A stretch of DNA of 64,000 nt, taken from contig JABJMO010000058.1 in assembly GCA_018659375.1 (NCBI GenBank), forward strand, positions 1-64,000, written 5' to 3'. The translations under genes and the position numbers were made by a program. How positions within the stretch are numbered: the stretch's first letter is position 1; each line of letters begins with the position of its first letter. The stretch is from Methanobacteriota archaeon. GTDB lineage: Archaea; Thermoplasmatota; Poseidoniia; Poseidoniales; Poseidoniaceae. The notes beneath the pieces were generated by a model, which had not been told where the DNA came from, did not search any database, and saw nothing but the letters and a program-made list of their open reading frames with translations. Shown piece after piece: positions 1 to 8,182 of the stretch.

Positions 1-502
1 CCGCTAAGGATACTTTTCAGCTTTCACTCACGTTACTTGTAAACTATCGGTCTCGAGTTGTATTTAGGATTGGAAGTATTTGCCTCCCACATTCACACGC
101 GATTTCCAGCGCATGCTACTCTTTGACGGTCACGTGGTCATATCATGTACGGTTACGGGACTTTCACCCTCTATGGATGTGTCATTCCAGACAACTTCAC
201 CTTCCATGACTTAGACGATAGACCGACAACCACATCTCCCTCACTTTCGTTTCGGGATTCGGCTTGTCCTATTCCGTGTTCATTCGCCACTACTTACGGA
301 ATCTCATTTGATTTCATTTCCTCCTCCTACTAAGATGCTTCAATTCGGAGGGTTCCCTATCGCATCGCGATTATTTGGGAAGTCCCATTCGGCAATCTGC
401 GGATCCATGGTATTCATGCACCTCCCCGCAGCTTATCGCAGCTTGTCACGACCTTCTTCGGCACTCGAGCCGAGCGATCCCCCAGTTGGGTTGTAGCATC
501 AC
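1..502 (-). rRNA. 23S rRNA, 5' part (gene continues beyond window start)
   Basis: Reverse complement contains archaeal 23S domain I landmarks: GGATCGCTCGGCTC...GACAAGCTGCGATAAGCTGCGGGGAG, TCCGAAT-like segments, GTGAAAGTCCCGTA, CGAGACCGATAGTTTACAAGTAACGTGAGTGAAAGCTGAAAAGTA. 5' end (about 502) estimated by alignment from memory to Haloarcula 23S, uncertainty about +/-10 nt. Confidence 0.93.
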
Positions 503-654
503 ATGTATGTATTCCACACCATGCGAGTAACCCTTCGGTATCTAATTCATGCCAATTCGGCTTCCTCAGAAGACCAACTCCTCTAGGATGGTCCCCCTCA
601 GCCCTTCCCCTGACATAGGCATGCCAAGGTGCTAAGCAAGCAACCGACCTACCT

Positions 655-690
655 CCTGTATATGAATAAATCGGTTTGTTCGAACAATTA
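655..690 (-). promoter_or_regulatory. Candidate archaeal promoter for 23S rRNA (TATA-like TTTATTCATATA with upstream CGA/BRE-like bases; TGTTCGAACA palindrome just upstream)
   Basis: A/T-rich box at 659-670 read on minus strand, about 160 nt upstream of the mature 23S 5' end; perfect 10-bp palindrome at 677-686. Position-based inference. Confidence 0.4.
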
Positions 691-759
691 TTGACAGTAA
701 AAAATAGTTTAGTACACTGTTTAGAATGTGATAATAAAATACCCTTGTTAACGCCAAAA

Positions 760-2040
760 TCACAGTAAACGGGCTAGATTCTCATCCACAATAGCGTCCC
801 CGCGGTATTGAGCGAGTATCACCTTGGCATTGACACTCTGCCCCAAACTTACCAAAGCCGCCGCATGTAAATTGGCCCCTTCGACTGAGTTAATGTTTTT
901 GGCATTGTGAACTTCGATGATTTTCAACGCTTTTTCTGAACGGCCGCTAACCAATAATGCATGGGCTAGATTTAGCAAGATTAAGGGCTCGTCAGGATTA
1001 CTTTTAGCTGCCTCACGCAGGGCCAGGATTGCTGATTCAAATTGTGAATTTGCTAGCATCTGTGTGGACTGTTCTGAATCTTTTGCCATTTCTACAGCAC
1101 GCTGCAAGAGCGCCAGACCGTAATTGTTGTAAACTGCAGAATCTCCTGGCATTCTAGATGCAATACGTTGGAATTTAATCGCTGCATCTGACCAAGAACC
1201 CTGAGCAATAGCAAAATATCCCGCCTCTAAATCTTCGCGGCACTCGGGATTGTTAGAGAGATTAACATCCATTGCGCGTGCTGAATGAAGTCCTAGTGAC
1301 ATTGACTCTCCGGTTAGTTGTGAGTTTGCGTCAATTGTGGGATAGCCTGCAATATTTTCATGTTGATAAACTAAGACATCTTCCTCTGGTTTGTGCACTA
1401 CTTCGACAACCTCCGAAGATTCAGCATAAATTTCGTCTAAATTAGTCTCAGCGGGATAGATTTTCCATTCATCTGGTATTTCAATCAGATCTTCTGCTGC
1501 TGGTTTTTCAACAATATCTGGCAAAGTGGTCGCTAACGATGAATGTTCGAGGCCTTTTGTGACCTCCTCGGCTATCGGGGTAATTCTAAATGTATCTGGT
1601 CTGGCAATAATGACTTCTGGAATTAGTTCTTGGTCCGTTAATTTATTTGGCGAAACTTCCTGTATCTCAATTGATTCTTCTTGATGTTTAATAGAATCAA
1701 TCATTTCACTTTCGCTCTGCTCAAACGGAATACCCTCTGCGTGACTGCCAATTCCAAATGGCAACCTAGACACTGAAATATTTGATTCGCCCTGGAAACC
1801 AAATGGTAAATCGCTAGACTCACTTGCTGAATCGAGCGGCATATTGTCGGCATCTTCAGTACGGTTTGAACCTTCTAAATCATGCCATGAATCGGCTGCG
1901 TCCTCTAGACCTGGTATCTCTGTGGGCAATGGTTCTTCTGCGTCGTCGTTAGCAGACAAGTCAATGAGGTTTTGACTACCACAAGCAGGGCATGATACCG
2001 CATTTAGTGAAAGTAAACCACAGATGGTACACTCTAACAT
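760..2040 (-). CDS. Zinc-ribbon (CxxC...CxxC) N-terminus + acidic linker + C-terminal TPR-like protein
   Basis: 426-aa ORF; N-term CTICGLLSLNAVSCPACGS; C-term helical repeats (AGYFAIAQGSWSDAAIKFQRIASRMPGDSAVYNNYGLALLQRA...). Confidence 0.8.
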   Translation of the reverse strand: MLECTICGLLSLNAVSCPACGSQNLIDLSANDDAEEPLPTEIPGLEDAADSWHDLEGSNRTEDADNMPLDSASESSDLPFGFQGESNISVSRLPFGIGSHAEGIPFEQSESEMIDSIKHQEESIEIQEVSPNKLTDQELIPEVIIARPDTFRITPIAEEVTKGLEHSSLATTLPDIVEKPAAEDLIEIPDEWKIYPAETNLDEIYAESSEVVEVVHKPEEDVLVYQHENIAGYPTIDANSQLTGESMSLGLHSARAMDVNLSNNPECREDLEAGYFAIAQGSWSDAAIKFQRIASRMPGDSAVYNNYGLALLQRAVEMAKDSEQSTQMLANSQFESAILALREAAKSNPDEPLILLNLAHALLVSGRSEKALKIIEVHNAKNINSVEGANLHAAALVSLGQSVNAKVILAQYRGDAIVDENLARLL

Positions 2041-2108
2041 AACTTAGCCCCGCCCACACCAAACAGGCTTGGGCTTTCAAGTAAGCGCTTAGAAGATGAA
2101 TAAAAGAC

Positions 2109-3839
2109 CTATTCTGCCTCAGATGCGCCCACAACTGCAGACTTGACCTGTTGGATTTTCTTGCTAGCTAAATCTTTTAATTCTTCATAATCATTATCGA
2201 CTAGTGAATCTGCTAAATTTTTACCCTTTGATTTCCCACGATAGACTTGGTAAATAATACCGAGTAGAGAGATGCCAACAAGCACTAATTTCCACATCAT
2301 ACCGCCGCCTCCTACGGCGTAAACTAGAACCATGTACAAAGAAATTATCGCTGTCGTTAGCAACATCATTGGGAACCCTGCCCTAAAGAATTCTGTGAAT
2401 GACACAGGGTAACCTGCTTCTTCAGACATTCCAGCCATTACAACGTTGGCTGAGGCACCTATTAGTGTCCCATTACCACCTAGGCAGGCCCCGAACGCTA
2501 AAGCCCAAATTAGCGGCCCTAGATCCACGTTGGCTCCTTGTGAAATTTGTAGCACGATAGGAATCATTGTAGCTGTATAGGGAATGTTGTCAATGAATGC
2601 CGAGGCAATGGCAGAAACCCATAGCAGGATTAACATTGCTGCTGTAAGACGAATTATTCCGCCATCGCCTTGAGGGAACCAAACGATTGCTTTTTCCACA
2701 TATTCGCCAATGAAGTTGATTACACCCATGTATTGAAGGGAGTGTACCAAAACGAATAACCCAGCGAAGAACAATAATGTTGTCCACTCAACCTCTTCAA
2801 GAGGTTCTTCAAGATCATGTCGATTGGTTGCTAGCAACATGAAAACGGCCCCACCAAGAGCAATCCAGGAAACTGGCATGTGAGTGATTGGATGGAGGAA
2901 GAAACCAAGGATTACTAGGCCGAGTATTATTCCACTAGTGGTTAACATCTTAGCATCTTTAATACCATATTTAGATTCTAATTCAGCTACATCTCTGATA
3001 CGCTTACCGGAGAACTCGTCACGGTACATCCACTTGAGCAACATAAATGCAGGAACAACGGTCATCAGTATACCAGGAGCCATTTCGATAATGAAGTCAT
3101 TGAAGTTAACACCATCGCTAGCCAACTCTGCGTATTTACCGTTTTCAGCAGATGCAATAGCCGATTCGGAAAGGCCGGAGCCAATCATAATATTTGGCGG
3201 ATCGCCAATCATGGTTGCTGCGCCGCCAATATTAGAAAATAAGACCTCTGAAATTAACAATGGCACCGGTTGTAAATCTAAAACTTTAGCCAGTTGTATT
3301 GTGACGGGAGTTAGTAGTAGGATAGTAGTAACATTGTCTAAGAATGCTGAAAGGATTGCTGTAACTATACATAAAATCACCACTAAAGACCAAATGGAAC
3401 CTTCGCTTTTCTTGTAAGCTTCAACGGCAAACCATTCGAATACGCCAGTGTGCGATATCACTCCAACCATCACCATCATACCGAGTAATAATCCGATAGT
3501 TTCCCAATCAATCATCGTAGTAACTGCTTTTAGGCTTAGAGCCGGCTCGTTAGTAAAATAATTTAGCGCTATAATTGCGGCTAATCCACCAACTGCTGCA
3601 GCCAGAGTCCTGTGTACTGTTTCAAAAATAATCAGTACGTAAACTACTATTAAAATTGACAAACCTACGCCTATAGCCCAGTTTTCTAAACCGTCTTTGA
3701 CAGTTAATTCGAGATGAACATCCGTACCGCTGCCTCCAGCAGCGTTTGTATGCCCCATTATTGATAGACATCCAACAACCAACAAAAGAGTAAAGGCAAT
3801 TCTCCTTGAGTGACTTTTCTTATCGACTAGATTAAACAT
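2109..3839 (-). CDS. ArsB/NhaD-type (SLC13/P-protein-like) Na+/H+ antiporter or anion permease
   Basis: 576-aa polytopic ORF with ion-transporter superfamily motifs LSAFLDNVTTILLLTPVTIQLA, SNIGGAATMIGDPPNIMIG, SAFIDNIPYTATMIPI, GGNGTLIGASANVV. Confidence 0.85.
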   Translation of the reverse strand: MFNLVDKKSHSRRIAFTLLLVVGCLSIMGHTNAAGGSGTDVHLELTVKDGLENWAIGVGLSILIVVYVLIIFETVHRTLAAAVGGLAAIIALNYFTNEPALSLKAVTTMIDWETIGLLLGMMVMVGVISHTGVFEWFAVEAYKKSEGSIWSLVVILCIVTAILSAFLDNVTTILLLTPVTIQLAKVLDLQPVPLLISEVLFSNIGGAATMIGDPPNIMIGSGLSESAIASAENGKYAELASDGVNFNDFIIEMAPGILMTVVPAFMLLKWMYRDEFSGKRIRDVAELESKYGIKDAKMLTTSGIILGLVILGFFLHPITHMPVSWIALGGAVFMLLATNRHDLEEPLEEVEWTTLLFFAGLFVLVHSLQYMGVINFIGEYVEKAIVWFPQGDGGIIRLTAAMLILLWVSAIASAFIDNIPYTATMIPIVLQISQGANVDLGPLIWALAFGACLGGNGTLIGASANVVMAGMSEEAGYPVSFTEFFRAGFPMMLLTTAIISLYMVLVYAVGGGGMMWKLVLVGISLLGIIYQVYRGKSKGKNLADSLVDNDYEELKDLASKKIQQVKSAVVGASEAE

Positions 3840-3898
3840 ACAGCATCCCCTAACCGAGCCGACCGTGATTCAATAATTGAGCGTTGTGGATACTTTAG

Positions 3899-4165
3899 TC
3901 AGCGCTTCCACAAAACTCCGACATTTCCTCTAAGGGTAACGATTGTCGAATTTGTAGACTCTGCGAGGTGTTCCCACAATTGCTGTAAGTCATTTTTGTC
4001 AAATAAACCACGATTTACCTTTATTTTAACCAAATCTTTGCCGGCTAACTGTGTAACAATCTCCGATACTAAGTTATCTGTCAGGCCTGATTTACCGATT
4101 CTGATAGTTGGTTTTAAGTCCCTTGAAAGGGCTGATTTTTTAATGTCACTTGGTATGTTATTCAT
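3899..4165 (-). CDS. YhbY / CRM-domain RNA-binding protein
   Basis: 88 aa; LKPTIRIGKSGLTDNLVSEIVTQLAGKDLVKIKVNRG and C-term TIVTLRGNVGVLWKR resemble the CRM/YhbY fold; follows rpr2. Confidence 0.85.
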   Translation of the reverse strand: MNNIPSDIKKSALSRDLKPTIRIGKSGLTDNLVSEIVTQLAGKDLVKIKVNRGLFDKNDLQQLWEHLAESTNSTIVTLRGNVGVLWKR

Positions 4166-4495
4166 TCAATTACCTCGGTTAAATTTTGGACCCTTGCCAT
4201 GGCGCCTAATGTGATTGCATGCTAGGCAAGTTTTGATAATCATTCCGTTTTTCACTCTAACCCTAGTATTACTGGAATTAGTAATTATTGAACATTTATG
4301 GCAGATTTGAGCCTGTAATGACTTAGGCATTTTTAATCGATGTTTACGATTAAGGTCGACCAACTTATTGGCAACTGTTTGTTTGAATTTTAAGTCATTA
4401 TTTGTGCTAATTAATTCTACTAATTCCGTTTGATTTACGTTAGCAGCAGAACGCCGATAACGTTTTGATTTACTTGATGAATTCATTCTAGACAT
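4166..4495 (-). CDS. rnp4: Ribonuclease P protein component 4 (Rpr2/Rpp21)
   Basis: 109 aa; zinc ribbon CHKCSIITNSSNTRVRVKNGMIIKTCLACNHIRRHGKG typical of Rpr2; stop adjoins the YhbY start. Confidence 0.85.
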   Translation of the reverse strand: MSRMNSSSKSKRYRRSAANVNQTELVELISTNNDLKFKQTVANKLVDLNRKHRLKMPKSLQAQICHKCSIITNSSNTRVRVKNGMIIKTCLACNHIRRHGKGPKFNRGN

Positions 4496-4503
4496 TGCAA
4501 CAC

Positions 4504-5136
4504 CTAGTTGAGTGCGATGAGAATATCTTTAGTAATTTCATCAATTGCTTTGTCGCCGTTGACATTGCACAAGATACCCAATTCATCATACCAATCAGCC
4601 AGTGGTGAAGTTTGTACATGATAGGCAGATAATCTTTGTAGAACTGTATCTTCATTATCATCTGCTCTTCTTTTCATGTCTGTCGAGCCACACTCATCAC
4701 AGACTCCATCTTGCTTAGTTGGGTTGAAAGTCTCATGGTAGACTATACCGCAAGAAGCACACGAATATCTTCCACAAATACGTTCAACAATCCTTTCATC
4801 TGGTACGTTAATCGCGATTACGTGCGTTACTTCAGTAATTTTTGACAGCGCCTCTGCTTGAGGTATTGTACGTGGAAAACCATCGAACATTAGACCTTTG
4901 ACGGCATCTGGATCTTGGACTCTAGCTTTTATTAAATCAATGATAATTGAGTCCGGAACTAATTTCCCTGCGTCCATATATTGCTTTGCCTCGATGCCAG
5001 TTTTGGTTCCGTTCTTTACGGCTGCTCGCAACATGTCACCAGTCGAAACTTGGGGTAGCCCTGTGGTTTGAGTAATCCTTACCGCTTGTGTACCTTTTCC
5101 GGCGCCGGGCGGGCCAAACAAAACTATGCTGCTCAT
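4504..5136 (-). CDS. adk: Adenylate kinase, zinc-lid type
   Basis: GPPGAGKGTQ P-loop, STGDMLRAA, FDGFPRTIPQAE, lid C-x2-C...C-x2-C (YSCASCGIVYHETFNPTKQDGVCDECG). Confidence 0.96.
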   Translation of the reverse strand: MSSIVLFGPPGAGKGTQAVRITQTTGLPQVSTGDMLRAAVKNGTKTGIEAKQYMDAGKLVPDSIIIDLIKARVQDPDAVKGLMFDGFPRTIPQAEALSKITEVTHVIAINVPDERIVERICGRYSCASCGIVYHETFNPTKQDGVCDECGSTDMKRRADDNEDTVLQRLSAYHVQTSPLADWYDELGILCNVNGDKAIDEITKDILIALN

Positions 5137-5173
5137 GGTTAGGCGTGTGATTCATATATTTTCAATGTAGTAC

Positions 5174-8100
5174 TTACGGCTGATTCTTTTTTAGCCACAT
5201 GTGGCCATACGCATTCCATTGTTCCATAGTCCAACCTGGTGGCAATCCTGTTGCTGGAAGAGGTGCTATAGTGGATTGATTGGCTTGTAGTGGAGTAATT
5301 GGAGGAGGTGGTAAATTAGGAATAGATTTTTGCGGTAATGGCGGTGGCATACCTTGTGGTATCTGATTCACCGGAGGCATACCAGCAGGAGGCATACCAA
5401 TGGGCAGGATTGCAGGAGGAGCAGGCTGGCTAAACTGAGAGCCTATTGATTGTGCAAGGGCAGCTGCTATTTCGTCTTGTGAGACTTCACCACTAGTCAT
5501 ATCATCTGATGCCAATCCAATATCCAATACTTTGTCACGACGTCCACCCACATCACCGGGGGTGGTGTACGCATTTACTGCAATTAATTCTGTTCCATCA
5601 TCATTAATCGAGCCAGATGACTTCACTCTTCGTGAGATAATAACTACAACAATTGCCAAAGAAAGCAGAATGCCTACAGATACGTACCATGGTACGATGT
5701 TAAATAATCCGGAGTTACCATTAGCGGGTGATGAAGATGTTTGTAGTGAAATAGTGCTGATAAGACCGTCCGAGTTGGAAAGGTTCACCACTACTTGATA
5801 CGGCCCTCTCGAAACATCTTCTGAAGGATTTAAGGTGATCTTAAGAGTTTCCAACTCACCAGGATTTAGCATAGTTATGGAAGCTGGGCTTATTCTTGGT
5901 GACCAACCTGATACTAACTTTCCATCCTCATCCAGTATTACGATGGTTAAATCTCCTGAAATAGCAGTATTGCCATCATTTCTAAGCGTAACATCTGAGG
6001 ATTGACTGCCGCCTTTTGGAACTCCTATCAGAGGTTGTAATACCTCACCATTAAGAGTCATATTACCAAACGTTGAATCGATTACCGAGACATCTAGTAA
6101 TGCACTTTTTACTACTTGCCTATCGCCATTTTGTGCGGTAACACTCACCGTTATTTTGTAGGCACTCTCGATAACAGGTTGGTTTATTGGAGGAATTATC
6201 CCCAAACTTATGTTTGCCGATTGTCTTGGTTCAAGACTTGTCACTGGGTTCGCAAAACCAACAACCCAGCCGTCTGGGGGCAAGGAAAAACTCCATTCAA
6301 GTTCTGCTAGTGAGTTTCCATCATTGGTCAAACTAAACTCGGCAAATGAGTATTCTACACCGATTGAACATTCAATCAAGTCAGGAGATTGTAAGTCGAT
6401 AGACAGTTTATCCATTATGACTAACTTTGTTGAATTAATCACATAATCAAAGTTCGAAACCTCTGCTTTTATGTTGAAAAGATTGAAGTCACCCTCCAAA
6501 GAAGAGGTTGGTGATATTATGATTACTTCAACAACTGTTGATTGACCTGCCGGAACCTGGATAGTTGCTTCTTTACTGTAACTTAAGCCGTTAACAATCA
6601 ATTCAACATACCAACTTGGATTTGATGGTTGAACAATCACATCTAACTCTATCTCAATATTACCTTCATTAATCACACTATAATCTAAGGTTATTTCTTC
6701 TCCGCTATCAATTAGAATTTCCCTTACCTCTAGGTTGGTCCCGATATCATTGCCATTTACTCCGAGGTTTGTGCTATAGTCTGATAATTCCAGAACAGTT
6801 ATGGTCACTGATTGCGTATAATTTAGAGTTTGATCGGTTGTTGAAGTAACATAACACTCAACAATATCTTGAAAATTTGCTGCTGGAGAACCACTGGAAA
6901 CTGGAGGAACAAAAATCCTAACAGGCATTGAGAGATAATTAGCGATATCTAATGGTTCGAAATCTAAAGAAGAGGAATTAGAATTACCCAGCATTATTTG
7001 CCAAAGGTTTTGCGAAGAACACTCTACTGAGTACTGTGCCTGTGAATTACCCACATTTAACGCGGAAATTGCAAAAGCCGCTGATTCACCTGGTAGAGCC
7101 GATAAACCGTTAGTACCACTAACTACTATTTTCACGTCATCCACTTCGTCGACAATAATTGTTAATCGCATTGAATGGGAAACCAATGGAAGTGATTGGT
7201 ACGCAACCGTGACATCTACGTAGAAAGTCCCTGAACGAGCATATCTGGGTGTATTGGGGTCTGATAAATCAGCATATTTATTTTCAAAACTCAAAATCAA
7301 TTCAATACTGTCATCACTAGCTCCTTGAGGGCCTAAAGTGTAGGGACTCGTTTGAGATACACTCTTTGTCCATGCATCCTCGGGAGAAATGAAATAATTA
7401 AACACTGGGTGTTTTTCCTGTACGTTGGTGTAAGACAATGTTACTGCTTCGGTCCCTGTACCCTCATTCATGATGGTAATTGGTATGTTTATTGTAGTTT
7501 CATTCCTGACATCAAAATTCTTTATTGCTGCTTGTTGTCTATCTTCTTCTAATGCCGGCACAGAACCATCAGCATTGAGAGGCACTACCCTCACTCCAAG
7601 CGCAGTTACCTCAATATCTATCTGAATTATGTTATTGTTAACACCAGAAGATTCGTCATTCATTTCATCTAGTACATTGTTGGTATCAAGACTTAGTTTT
7701 AGTGTGTGGATACCTGTGGTTGAGAACGATCTAGTGGTTATCTCTGATTGGATTTGACTAGATGAAACCCCTTGAGAATCTCCCTCCATCAGTATTGAAC
7801 CCTCAGTCAAGTCTTCCAGTATCCAGTGGAAACCGCTAGCAGATGCTGTGCCCTGATTCATCCAAGAAACTCTCAACGAAAATATATCATTTTGTAAAGG
7901 GCTTTCTGACGATAGATAAATTGATTCTGGGAACGCCACTAAATCAGGCCGGGAAATTAGACTCGCATCTGCAGTCATAACAATACTAAAGTCCTGATTT
8001 GAACCTCCACGATGAAGGATTTGCACGAGCCATTGGCCTGATGTTGAACCAATTTGTGGAGCAAGACTGATTCTTTCAACATTATTAAGATAATCAGCTG

Positions 8101-8182
8101 TGCCACCAGTAACCGAAAAGCCAGATGCAAAATTATTACCAAGCCAAGTATCACCGTTTGGTGCAACGAGTAACAAATCCAA
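5174..8182 (-). CDS. C-terminal fragment of frameshifted subtilase: KP-43-like beta domain, CARDB/NEW3-like repeats, TM helix, Pro-rich linker, W-rich tail
   Basis: 1002-aa ORF beginning DLLLVAPNGDTW, which continues the upstream subtilase ORF when one base is restored near 8187/8188; TM WYVSVGILLSLAIVVVIISRR; tail GLPPGWTMEQWNAYGHMWL. Confidence 0.85.
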   Translation of the reverse strand: MDLLLVAPNGDTWLGNNFASGFSVTGGTADYLNNVERISLAPQIGSTSGQWLVQILHRGGSNQDFSIVMTADASLISRPDLVAFPESIYLSSESPLQNDIFSLRVSWMNQGTASASGFHWILEDLTEGSILMEGDSQGVSSSQIQSEITTRSFSTTGIHTLKLSLDTNNVLDEMNDESSGVNNNIIQIDIEVTALGVRVVPLNADGSVPALEEDRQQAAIKNFDVRNETTINIPITIMNEGTGTEAVTLSYTNVQEKHPVFNYFISPEDAWTKSVSQTSPYTLGPQGASDDSIELILSFENKYADLSDPNTPRYARSGTFYVDVTVAYQSLPLVSHSMRLTIIVDEVDDVKIVVSGTNGLSALPGESAAFAISALNVGNSQAQYSVECSSQNLWQIMLGNSNSSSLDFEPLDIANYLSMPVRIFVPPVSSGSPAANFQDIVECYVTSTTDQTLNYTQSVTITVLELSDYSTNLGVNGNDIGTNLEVREILIDSGEEITLDYSVINEGNIEIELDVIVQPSNPSWYVELIVNGLSYSKEATIQVPAGQSTVVEVIIISPTSSLEGDFNLFNIKAEVSNFDYVINSTKLVIMDKLSIDLQSPDLIECSIGVEYSFAEFSLTNDGNSLAELEWSFSLPPDGWVVGFANPVTSLEPRQSANISLGIIPPINQPVIESAYKITVSVTAQNGDRQVVKSALLDVSVIDSTFGNMTLNGEVLQPLIGVPKGGSQSSDVTLRNDGNTAISGDLTIVILDEDGKLVSGWSPRISPASITMLNPGELETLKITLNPSEDVSRGPYQVVVNLSNSDGLISTISLQTSSSPANGNSGLFNIVPWYVSVGILLSLAIVVVIISRRVKSSGSINDDGTELIAVNAYTTPGDVGGRRDKVLDIGLASDDMTSGEVSQDEIAAALAQSIGSQFSQPAPPAILPIGMPPAGMPPVNQIPQGMPPPLPQKSIPNLPPPPITPLQANQSTIAPLPATGLPPGWTMEQWNAYGHMWLKKNQP

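Noticed and set aside
1-40. Apparent deviation of the 23S AGTACCGTGAGGGAAAG segment (here AGTAACGTGAGTGAAAG)
   Set aside because: Archaeal 23S sequences such as Haloarcula (AGTAGTGTGAACGAACG) also differ from the bacterial form here, so not treated as anomalous.
145-496. Two ORFs (62 aa each) on the + strand
   Set aside because: They lie antisense to 23S rRNA; no plausible protein.
2884-3417. 177-aa + strand ORF
   Set aside because: Antisense to the transporter gene; composition is that of a mirrored membrane-protein ORF, no family resemblance.
5250-5420. Imperfect GGCATACC-containing tandem repeats
   Set aside because: Explained by the low-complexity Pro/Gly/Met-rich linker of the subtilase tail.
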